Below are positions 1 through 5,904 of a DNA stretch of 7,842 nt, piece after piece (the first letter of the stretch is position 1; every line of letters begins with the position of its first letter). The position numbers and the translations under genes were made by a program. The notes beneath the pieces are model-generated. The model was not told where the DNA came from. It did no database searches and was given only the letters and a program-made list of their open reading frames with translations. The DNA is from Defluviitaleaceae bacterium (GTDB lineage Bacteria > Bacillota > Clostridia > Lachnospirales > WRAA01). The stretch is from contig WRAA01000090.1 in assembly GCA_009780445.1 (NCBI GenBank), positions 1 to 7,842 of the forward strand, read 5' to 3'.

Positions 1-944
1 AAGTCTTGTTGTATACGCTCCGCGGCCTGCTCCGTGGTCAGCAGTACATCCGCCTTGTCGTGCCGCGCCACATAGAGCGTGCTGCCCTCCGGTATTGCGG
101 CGGCGCAAAGGGCGTGTTTCTGCGGCGTGAGAGACACAAAGGCCTTCGACACGGGCGGCGAACCGTCGTTATAGTCCAGCAGCAGGGGCAGCTGCAGCAT
201 GGCGTACTGTGTTTCACTGGCCTTGGTCAGCCCAAGTTCCTCAAGGAACACGCTCACGTGGTGTCCGTTAACTTCCATCAGCACGTGGCCTTCGCTCTTC
301 GTCACCACCGCGCTCTTGCCCAGCACCTTGTCCAGCGATACATTCGCCCTGTAGAACTTGGGCGACAGATTGCCGTATACAAGCACCATGGCCAGCCTGT
401 CGGCGTAATATTCATCGTTAAACACTGTGAAGCAGTTGGACGCGTCCTCCGTATCGTCCACGGCGATGGTGCCGAACACGGGCGCGTTGTCTGAGGCCTC
501 CGAAAGCATCTTCACATAGTCGTCCCCCGAGTTCTGACGCATGAAGGGCGCGAAGGCCAGCACCAGGGCGGGTTTTCCGGGTTCGGGGCGTGCGGCGCGT
601 TTATAACTTTCGTAAACCACCGCGGCGGAGTCTTGTTCAAGCGTGGGCGTAAGCTGCGACACAAACTCCACGTCGTCGGCGGTGATCACCATTACGGACA
701 TAAGCAGAGCGCCCGTGTTCCCCGGCGCCGACAGCGAAGATGTCATCGCACCCACAACGTCAAAGGGAAGCCGCGCGCACACGGCCTGCGCCGTGCCGGA
801 CATAACAAACTCCCGATGGCAGGCGATAATACCTATCGAGTTTTTCAAGAGCTTGGTCTCAAGCTCCAGCTGTTCGGCAATCTCCTGCATCGCCAGATCC
901 GGATCGTCAACTTGATCCGTATAGGCTACCAATGTCTTGGCCAT
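1..944 (-). CDS. FIST-domain sensory protein (partial, C-terminus beyond left edge)
   Basis: The frame is open for 314 codons from ATG at 944 to the left edge, so the C-terminus is missing. The start is set by GGAGG seven bases upstream and an in-frame TGA just before it. The N-terminal part (about residues 30-205) reads as a FIST N domain: a hydrophobic strand at 36-41, the turn region VVGAMTSS at 63-70, LVLAFAPF at 127-134 and FGTIAVDD at 157-164. Residues from about 215 read as FIST_C, with EVNGHHVSVFLEELG at 224-238 and IPEGSTLYVA at 284-293. There is no signal peptide or membrane segment, so it should be cytoplasmic. FIST domains are proposed small-ligand sensors, usually fused to kinases, chemoreceptors or cyclic-nucleotide enzymes. 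Here nothing precedes the domain, so it is a stand-alone sensor whose partner is unknown. It lies downstream of pgi but is separated by a terminator and has its own promoter. The family call is by pattern recognition; function is not assigned. Confidence 0.82.
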   Translation of the reverse strand, partial: MAKTLVAYTDQVDDPDLAMQEIAEQLELETKLLKNSIGIIACHREFVMSGTAQAVCARLPFDVVGAMTSSLSAPGNTGALLMSVMVITADDVEFVSQLTPTLEQDSAAVVYESYKRAARPEPGKPALVLAFAPFMRQNSGDDYVKMLSEASDNAPVFGTIAVDDTEDASNCFTVFNDEYYADRLAMVLVYGNLSPKFYRANVSLDKVLGKSAVVTKSEGHVLMEVNGHHVSVFLEELGLTKASETQYAMLQLPLLLDYNDGSPPVSKAFVSLTPQKHALCAAAIPEGSTLYVARHDKADVLLTTEQAAERIQQD

Positions 945-990
945 TCCAATTCCTCCAGCCCCTCAATTATGTATCAATGTACTAACATAT

Positions 991-1019
991 AGTATATACC
1001 GGTGTCCGGCAAATTACAA
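991..1019 (-). promoter_or_regulatory. Candidate sigma-A promoter of the FIST gene
   Basis: On the minus strand a -35 box TTGTAA (1019-1014, 4 of 6 consensus bases) is followed by exactly 17 bases and a -10 box TATACT (996-991, 5 of 6). Transcription would start near 984, giving a leader of about 40 bases before the ATG at 944. The spacer holds a small inverted repeat, CCGG-TGT-CCGG at 1000-1010, which could bind a regulator, though arms this short may be chance. Confidence 0.55.
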
Positions 1020-1022
1020 CCT

Positions 1023-1063
1023 ATCAAAACAGGAAGGAGCTGGTATTTCCAGCCCCTTTTGAT
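1023..1063 (-). terminator. Terminator hairpin of pgi, possibly bidirectional
   Basis: Read on the minus strand after the pgi stop, AAGGGGCTGG pairs with CCAGCTCCTT around an AAATA loop, allowing one G-U pair, and is followed shortly by TTTTGAT. An outer pair ATCAAAA/TTTTGAT (1023-1029 with 1057-1063) flanks the stem on both sides. The plus strand therefore also has a stem followed by CCCCTTTT. It starts only 11 bases after the pgi stop, so it is well placed to separate pgi from the FIST gene. Confidence 0.7.
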
Positions 1064-1073
1064 CAATTTCGTA

Positions 1074-2486
1074 CTATATAACGTACGAGTCCTTCTTGGC
1101 CGGCCTTGCGTCCAGTTCCTTTTTCTTGTCCTCGTAGCCGGGGCGGCCGAACATTGCGTAGGTGGCGTTCTTGCCCTCTTCGACCCCAGGCTGGTCGAAC
1201 GCGTCGATGTTCAGAAGCTCCCCGGCGAAGCCTGTGGCCACCTCGAAGAAGTATAGGAGCTGGCCCAGCGTAAACTCATTCACCCGCGGCAGGGTGATTG
1301 TCATGTTGGGTCTGCCGTTTGCCATCAGCGCGTATTCCGTGGAGTGCTGCATGGCGGTTATAAGCCTGTTGTGCGTCACGCCGCCCAGGAAGCCGAGGCT
1401 TGGGATATCGCCGTAGATCGTGGGTATCGTGACGGTCTCGCGGTATTCGTCCACGCCGATGAACACGACTATCTTGTCGTAAGGCCCTTCGACATAGAGC
1501 TGCACCTGGGAATGCTGATCCGTCACGCCCAGAGCCTTCACGGGCGTTGGCCCCACGTTCACCACATTGCCGCCGTTGTCAAATTTCTTGCCCAGGGATT
1601 CCGCCCAGAGCTGCGCGTACCAATCGGCAATGAACTTCAGCGAATCGGCATAGGGCATCATCACCGACATGGGCATGGCCTTCTGCATGGCGATATAGTT
1701 GAGCAAGCCGTACATATGAGCGGAGTTTTGCGAAATGTCGTCCGCTTCGCACATTTTGTCCATAAACGCCGCGCCCGCAAGAAGAGCGCGTATGTCTATG
1801 CCCGCGAAGGCCGCCGGCAGCAGCCCCACCGGCGTAAGTTCCGAAAAACGCCCGCCCACTCCGCTTGGGATGATGAAGGTCTTGTAGCCCTCCTGCTTCG
1901 CGATCTTGATAAGGTTGCCCTTCTCGCTGTCGGTGGTGCAGACGATGTTGCGGCGTGCGTCCTGCCCCAGCTTGTCCTCCAGCATCTGCTTGATGATCAT
2001 GAACTGCGACATGGTTTCGGACGTACTGCCGGACTTTGATATCACGTTGAACAGGCACTTCTCCGGCTCGATGATGTTAAACAGGTAGACAAGACGCTCC
2101 GGATCAACATTGTCCACCACGTAAAATTTCGGGAAGCCCCCGCGCTTTTCCCGCGGAAGCTCGTTGTAGTACGGGTGGTTGATGGCCTGCTGCACGGCCA
2201 TAGGCCCCAGGGCGGAACCGCCGATGCCCAGCACCACGAAGGCCTCGAAGCCGTCCGCCTTGGACGCCACATACGCCAGGATATCGTCCGCCACCGCGGC
2301 TTGGTTGTGCGGCAGATCCCGCCAATCCATCAAACCCTTGGCGCGTTTGTCCTTCATTGCGGCCGTTGCCGCCCGGACCTTCGCCGAAAGAGCCTGTATG
2401 TCGTCCGGCGAAAAACCGTGTTCACCAACGAACTCCGCCATCATATTATTATAGTCCAGCCGCAATTGCTCGTGAGTAGTTGCCAT
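1074..2486 (-). CDS. pgi: Glucose-6-phosphate isomerase
   Basis: This cytoplasmic enzyme interconverts glucose 6-phosphate and fructose 6-phosphate, the second step of glycolysis and a branch to gluconeogenesis. The 470-residue product is full length for the compact bacterial form (about 450) and shorter than the E. coli type (about 550). Two sugar-isomerase folds are evident. Recognisable elements are LGIGGSALG (86-94), the phosphate loop SKSGSTSET (150-158), VGGRFSELTPVG with the active-site Arg213, the probable base Glu296 in QLWAESLGK, His325 in TDQHSQ for ring opening, and Lys439 in FDQPGVEEGK. The residue after GGRFS is Glu where many homologues have a hydrophobic residue, a small deviation from the usual signature. 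The ATG at 2486 has AGGAGG six bases upstream. It is transcribed alone: a hairpin terminator follows, and the upstream neighbour is divergent with only 38 bases between start codons, so its promoter probably lies inside that neighbour. Confidence 0.98.
   Translation of the reverse strand: MATTHEQLRLDYNNMMAEFVGEHGFSPDDIQALSAKVRAATAAMKDKRAKGLMDWRDLPHNQAAVADDILAYVASKADGFEAFVVLGIGGSALGPMAVQQAINHPYYNELPREKRGGFPKFYVVDNVDPERLVYLFNIIEPEKCLFNVISKSGSTSETMSQFMIIKQMLEDKLGQDARRNIVCTTDSEKGNLIKIAKQEGYKTFIIPSGVGGRFSELTPVGLLPAAFAGIDIRALLAGAAFMDKMCEADDISQNSAHMYGLLNYIAMQKAMPMSVMMPYADSLKFIADWYAQLWAESLGKKFDNGGNVVNVGPTPVKALGVTDQHSQVQLYVEGPYDKIVVFIGVDEYRETVTIPTIYGDIPSLGFLGGVTHNRLITAMQHSTEYALMANGRPNMTITLPRVNEFTLGQLLYFFEVATGFAGELLNIDAFDQPGVEEGKNATYAMFGRPGYEDKKKELDARPAKKDSYVI
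2421..2449 (+). promoter_or_regulatory. Possible promoter of the DsbA-like gene, inside pgi
   Basis: TTCACC (2421-2426, 4 of 6) and TATTAT (2444-2449, 5 of 6) are spaced by 17 bases on the plus strand within the first codons of the oppositely oriented pgi. It would give a leader of roughly 70 bases before the ATG at 2525. It is the best match in the region, but is supported only by consensus similarity and by the lack of space for a promoter between the two genes. Confidence 0.35.
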
Positions 2487-2524
2487 TAAGTTCCTCCTAA
2501 ATACTTCATTTGGAAGGTGAGCAT

Positions 2525-3031
2525 ATGAACGCGATACGCAAGCTCGAGATATTCATTGATTACGCCTGCCCTTACTGCCTTGACGTTTACGGGTTTCTCG
2601 AAGAGCTTCTGCCGGAGTTCCCGGGCATAGAGCCTGTCTGGCGGCTGTGCGAATCCCACCCGCGGCCGCACCGGCACGAGGACAACCCGTTCAGCGACCT
2701 GTGCATACAGGCCATGTTCCTTGCCGCCGAAAGCGGCGTAAACGCGCAGGCCTTCCACCGCCGCACCTTCGACATCCTGCACAGGCGCGAAGCGGACGCG
2801 GAGGACATCGGTTCCCTCTGCGAAGCCTATGCCGACCTTCTGGGCACGGAGCAGCTTCGCCACGCGCTGGAAAGCGGCAGGTACCGCCAAGCTCTGGAAG
2901 CCGCTAACTGTTACGCCTTCGAGCAGTCCCGCGTATGGGCAGTTCCCGCCCTGCGTCTGGGCGGCGCGTCTCTGGACGCTAAGCTGAAAATCGGCCTGAC
3001 CCGCGAGGACATTCTCGACTTTCTGTCGTAG
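2525..3031 (+). CDS. DsbA-family thioredoxin-fold protein with CPYC active site
   Basis: The 168-residue product starts with a short beta strand and the redox motif CPYC at residues 15-18 (context DYACPYCLD), the CxxC layout of DsbA/FrnE-type thiol oxidoreductases. An all-helical insertion follows (about 55-135), then WAVPALRLGG with the probable cis-proline at 141, which faces the CxxC in this fold. There is no signal peptide or lipobox, so it should act in the cytoplasm rather than as a secreted disulfide oxidase. Segments such as ESHPRPHRHEDNPFSDL and the ALEAAN helix resemble small DsbA-family proteins annotated in clostridia. The substrate cannot be read from sequence. The ATG at 2525 was chosen over an upstream in-frame TTG at 2510 because GGAAGGTG sits just ahead of the ATG and the TTG has no such site. 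It converges with deoD six bases downstream. Two further cysteines (42, 60) lie outside the active site, with others at 99 and 129. Confidence 0.88.
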   Translation: MNAIRKLEIFIDYACPYCLDVYGFLEELLPEFPGIEPVWRLCESHPRPHRHEDNPFSDLCIQAMFLAAESGVNAQAFHRRTFDILHRREADAEDIGSLCEAYADLLGTEQLRHALESGRYRQALEAANCYAFEQSRVWAVPALRLGGASLDAKLKIGLTREDILDFLS

Positions 3032-3037
3032 CAAGCC

Positions 3038-3751
3038 CTACAGCTGCGCGGCCGTCTCCAGCGCGACTTCCATCATGTTGGTGAAGGCCGTCTGGCGTTC
3101 CAGAGCGGTTGTGGCCTTGCCTGTGAAGATTTCGTCGGAGATCGTGAGGATCGTCAGGGCGTTCTTGCCGGCGCGTATCGCGTTCATGTACAGCGCGGCG
3201 GCCTCCATCTCTACGCAGAGGATCCCCATCTTCTGCCAGCGCGTGATGGCCGTTGTGTCGTCGTCATAGAATGTGTCGGACGAAAGCACGTTGCCCACGG
3301 CCAGCTTCAGCCCCTTGGCGCGTACATTGGCGGCGGCCTTTTCCAGCAAGCCAAAGGAGGCGATGGGAGCGAACTCGCCGGGCATGTTGTACTGCCGCAC
3401 ATACGCAGAGTTTGTGCAGGCGGCTTGGCCAAGCACGATGTCGCCGATGTGCAGATCCAGGCTTACCGCGCCGGCCGTACCCACGCGCATTATGTTCTCA
3501 ACGCCGTAGAAGTGGAACAGCTCGTAGGAGTATATTCCGATGGACGGGCAGCCCATTCCCGAGCCCATGACCGATACCGGCACACCCTTGTAGCTTCCCG
3601 TAAAGCCCAGCATTCCGCGGGTCTGGTTGAACTGCACGGGGTCTTGCAGGAAATTGTCGGCTATGAACTTGGCGCGCAGCGGATCACCGGGCATAAGCAC
3701 CGTCTTGGCGATATCGCCCGGTTGTGCGTCAATATGTGGCGTAGGTGTCAT
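3038..3751 (-). CDS. deoD: Purine nucleoside phosphorylase, DeoD (hexameric) type
   Basis: The enzyme splits purine (deoxy)ribonucleosides with phosphate into free base and (deoxy)ribose 1-phosphate in cytoplasmic purine salvage. The 237-residue length fits the E. coli-type hexameric family. Using the start chosen here, the visible active-site elements are His6 (which reaches the neighbouring subunit's site), MPGDPLRAK at 20-28 with Gly22 and Arg26 for phosphate, Arg89 in MRVGTAGA, the ribose/base site VEMEA with Glu181-Met182-Glu183, and the catalytic pair Asp206 (in TISDE) and Arg219 (in LERQT). The ATG at 3751 is preferred because GGGAGG ends five bases upstream. An in-frame start at 3784 would add 11 residues with no homology and would lie downstream of the -10 box with hardly any leader. 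It is divergent from lepA with overlapping promoters. No deo-operon partners (deoA, deoB, deoC) are adjacent. Confidence 0.97.
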   Translation of the reverse strand: MTPTPHIDAQPGDIAKTVLMPGDPLRAKFIADNFLQDPVQFNQTRGMLGFTGSYKGVPVSVMGSGMGCPSIGIYSYELFHFYGVENIMRVGTAGAVSLDLHIGDIVLGQAACTNSAYVRQYNMPGEFAPIASFGLLEKAAANVRAKGLKLAVGNVLSSDTFYDDDTTAITRWQKMGILCVEMEAAALYMNAIRAGKNALTILTISDEIFTGKATTALERQTAFTNMMEVALETAAQL

Positions 3752-3786
3752 AAAAACCTCCCTGGGATTAGATTTCTGTTGCACCC

Positions 3787-3816
3787 ATTATATCACACGG
3801 AATAACAGTTGTGCAA
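3787..3816 (-). promoter_or_regulatory. deoD promoter (extended -10)
   Basis: On the minus strand a perfect TATAAT (3792-3787) is preceded by TGA, giving the extended -10 form TGN-TATAAT. A weak -35 TTGCAC lies at 3816-3811 with an 18-base spacer. Transcription would start near 3780, about 30 bases before the ATG at 3751 and ahead of the GGGAGG site. Its -35 overlaps the lepA -35 on the opposite strand. Confidence 0.75.
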
Positions 3817-3837
3817 GCAAGGGTTATGTGTTATAAT
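3809..3837 (+). promoter_or_regulatory. lepA promoter (extended -10)
   Basis: A perfect TATAAT at 3832-3837 is preceded by TGT (TGN extension), with TTGTGC at 3809-3814 exactly 17 bases upstream as a weak -35. Transcription would start near 3844, leaving a leader of about 30 bases with AAAGGAA ahead of the ATG at 3875. It is arranged back to back with the deoD promoter. Confidence 0.78.
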
Positions 3838-3874
3838 GTTGCGCAAACGACTACACTACAAAGGAACGTGTACA

Positions 3875-5683
3875 ATGAATCGTCAGGACAAGATCCGCAA
3901 CTTTAGCATAATCGCGCATATCGACCACGGAAAGTCCACCCTTGCGGACAGGCTGATACAGAAGTCCGGCTTGCTTACAGAGCGGGAGATGCAGGATCAG
4001 GTGCTGGACAACATGGACTTGGAGCGCGAGCGCGGCATAACCATCAAGGCACAGGCCGTGCGGCTGATACACACCGCGCTGGACGGCGAAGAATATGTGC
4101 TGAACATGGTGGATACGCCCGGGCATGTGGACTTTAACTACGAAGTCTCGCGATCCTTGGCGGCGTGCGAAGGCGCGGTGCTGGTTGTGGACGCCGCGCA
4201 GGGCGTGGAGGCGCAAACATTGGCCAACGTGTACCTCGCGCTGGAGGGCAACCTCGAGATCCTGCCGGTGATAAACAAGATAGACCTGCCCAGCGCGAAC
4301 CCCGACAAGGTGGTGCGCGAGATCGAGGATATCGTAGGCATTGAGGCGGAGACCGCGCCGCGCATCTCCGCCAAGGCCGACATCAACATCGGCGAAGTGT
4401 TCGACCGCATAATCTCCGACATACCCGCGCCGCGCGGCAGGGAGGACGCGCCGCTGAAAGCGCTGATCTTCGATTCCTTCTTCGACGCATACCGCGGCGT
4501 TATCGTATACTTCCGCGTGGTGGACGGCTCTGTGCGCAAGGGCGACAACGTGCTGTTTATGGCCACGGGCGCGCGCTTCGACGTTGTGGAGGTCGGCGTG
4601 TTCGGCCCCGGCCGCTTTATCCCCTGCGACATACTGCAGGCGGGCGAAGTGGGCTACCTCACGGCCAGCATCAAGAACGTGTCGGACACGCGCATCGGCG
4701 ACACTATAACCGGCGCGGAGAACCCCACCACAGAGCCGTTTCCGGGATACAAGAAAGTTCTGTCCATGGTGTACTGCGGCCTGTTCCCCTCCGACGGCGC
4801 GAAGTATCAGGATCTGCGCGACGCGCTGGAGAAGCTGGCTCTTAACGACGCAAGCCTGGAGTTCCAGCCCGAAACCTCCACCGCGCTTGGCTTCGGCTTC
4901 CGTTGCGGCTTCCTGGGTCTGCTGCATCTGGAGATCATCCAAGAACGGCTGGAGCGCGAGTATAACCTGGATCTCGTAACCACCGCGCCAAGCGTAATCT
5001 ACCGCATACACAAGTCCGACGGCGAGATGATCGAGCTTTCGAACCCCAATGATCTGCCCGACGTGACGCGCATCGCCATGATGGAGGAGCCTATCGTCAG
5101 GGCGCAGATCATCCTGCCGTCGGACTATATCGGCCCCATTATGGAGCTGTGCCAAGGCCGCCGCGGCGAGTACATCGGCATGGAGTATCTGGAGGCCACA
5201 CGCGCCCGCCTGACGTACAACATGCCGCTGGGCGAGATCATCTACGACTTTTTCGACGCGCTCAAGTCGCGTTCGCGCGGTTATGCCTCCTTCGACTATG
5301 AACTGCTGGGCTACAACGAGTCCGACCTGGTAAAGCTTGACATGCTCGTCAACCACGAGGCCGTGGACGCGCTCTCCTTCATCGTCCACCGCTCCACCGC
5401 CGCCAACCGCGGCCGCAAGATGGCGGAAAAGCTGAAGAAGGAGATCCCGCGACACCTCTTTGAAGTTCCCATCCAGGCCGCCATCGGCAACAAGATCGTC
5501 GCGCGGGAAACCGTATCGGCCGTGCGCAAGGACGTTCTGGCAAAGTGTTATGGCGGCGACATCTCCCGCAAGCGCAAGCTGCTGGAGAAGCAGAAGGAGG
5601 GCAAGAAGCGGATGCGCCAGATCGGCAGTGTCGAGGTGCCGCAGGCCGCCTTCATGAGCGTCCTCAAACTCGATGAGGAATAA
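3875..5683 (+). CDS. lepA: Elongation factor 4 (back-translocating GTPase LepA)
   Basis: LepA is a ribosome-associated GTPase related to EF-G that acts on stalled or mispositioned ribosomes and affects translation initiation and 30S biogenesis. The 602 residues match the family length. The GTPase motifs are all present: G1 AHIDHGKST (14-22), switch I RERGITIK (51-58), G3 DTPGH (80-84), G4 NKID (134-137) and G5 SAK (165-167). The following EF-G-like domains II, III and V and the LepA-specific C-terminal domain are intact; examples are GFGFRCGFLGLLHLEI in the central part and the lysine/arginine-rich tail ending in a QIGSVEVPQAAFMSVL-like segment. The ATG at 3875 is chosen for AAAGGAA upstream and the conserved N-terminus MNRQDKIRNFSIIAHIDHG. 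The 22 codons upstream in frame contain the promoter -10 and are untranslated. Neither lepB nor the hemW/hrcA/grpE genes often found near lepA follow it; a 44-codon gene does. Confidence 0.98.
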   Translation: MNRQDKIRNFSIIAHIDHGKSTLADRLIQKSGLLTEREMQDQVLDNMDLERERGITIKAQAVRLIHTALDGEEYVLNMVDTPGHVDFNYEVSRSLAACEGAVLVVDAAQGVEAQTLANVYLALEGNLEILPVINKIDLPSANPDKVVREIEDIVGIEAETAPRISAKADINIGEVFDRIISDIPAPRGREDAPLKALIFDSFFDAYRGVIVYFRVVDGSVRKGDNVLFMATGARFDVVEVGVFGPGRFIPCDILQAGEVGYLTASIKNVSDTRIGDTITGAENPTTEPFPGYKKVLSMVYCGLFPSDGAKYQDLRDALEKLALNDASLEFQPETSTALGFGFRCGFLGLLHLEIIQERLEREYNLDLVTTAPSVIYRIHKSDGEMIELSNPNDLPDVTRIAMMEEPIVRAQIILPSDYIGPIMELCQGRRGEYIGMEYLEATRARLTYNMPLGEIIYDFFDALKSRSRGYASFDYELLGYNESDLVKLDMLVNHEAVDALSFIVHRSTAANRGRKMAEKLKKEIPRHLFEVPIQAAIGNKIVARETVSAVRKDVLAKCYGGDISRKRKLLEKQKEGKKRMRQIGSVEVPQAAFMSVLKLDEE

Positions 5684-5713
5684 TCTTCCTAATTACGAAG
5701 GAGCTGAATACCT

Positions 5714-5848
5714 ATGCCAAAAGCTGAAATCGACCTGATAAGGCAGCTGACCTTGGTAATAGTCAGGCAGATACAGTCCGAGACAAACGAAGATCGCAAG
5801 AAGGAGTTATTGGAAGATTTGGTGAGAGCCTTGGAAGATAAGTCCTAG
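5714..5848 (+). CDS. Small charged helical protein, 44 aa, unknown function
   Basis: ATG at 5714 opens 44 codons ending in TAG, with AAGGAG ten bases upstream and the lepA stop 30 bases before it, so it is probably cotranscribed with lepA. The product begins MPKAEIDLIRQLTLVIVRQI and ends with an acidic/basic stretch, QSETNEDRKKELLEDLVRALEDKS. It has no Cys, Pro only at position 2, and no Gly. Leucine, isoleucine and valine fall at helix-like spacing, so one or two amphipathic helices are likely, with a possible short hydrophobic patch at residues 12-17. I do not recognise the family. A good ribosome binding site, a position between lepA and a hairpin, and a non-repetitive codon pattern argue for a real gene. 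It could instead be a leader or regulatory peptide. Confidence 0.7.
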   Translation: MPKAEIDLIRQLTLVIVRQIQSETNEDRKKELLEDLVRALEDKS

Positions 5849-5854
5849 CCAATG

Positions 5855-5886
5855 AGAAGGACGCGGAGTGGATACCGCGTCCTTCT
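5855..5886. terminator. Shared 12-bp hairpin between convergent genes
   Basis: AGAAGGACGCGG (5855-5866) pairs perfectly with CCGCGTCCTTCT (5875-5886) around an eight-base loop. It begins six bases after the stop of the 44-codon gene on the plus strand, and lies 18 bases beyond the stop of the lipoprotein gene on the minus strand. Neither side has a proper T-run (plus side continues GTGTGTTGC), so termination on this stem alone may be weak. The position nevertheless fits a bidirectional terminator or mRNA-end stabiliser. Confidence 0.65.
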
Positions 5887-5904
5887 GTGTGTTGCTATAC
5901 TTCG

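Noticed and set aside
6..494. Plus-strand open frame of 162 codons opposite the FIST gene
   Set aside because: Mirror of the FIST coding strand, and its product shows no domain.
1344..2039. Plus-strand open frame of 231 codons inside pgi
   Set aside because: Codon-register mirror of pgi with a His/Arg-rich, domain-free product.
2486..3034. Minus-strand open frame of 182 codons opposite the DsbA-like gene
   Set aside because: Codon-register mirror. The plus strand carries the CxxC and cis-proline motifs and a ribosome binding site at its start.
3752..3784. Upstream in-frame start for deoD adding 11 residues
   Set aside because: The GGGAGG site lies within this stretch and points to the ATG at 3751. 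The conserved N-terminus also begins there.
3809..3874. Upstream in-frame start for lepA adding 22 residues
   Set aside because: The stretch contains the -35 and -10 promoter boxes, and homologous sequence begins at the ATG at 3875.
3851..5455. Minus-strand open frame of 534 codons inside lepA
   Set aside because: Codon-register mirror of lepA, whose GTPase motifs prove the plus strand is coding. It has no recognisable domain.
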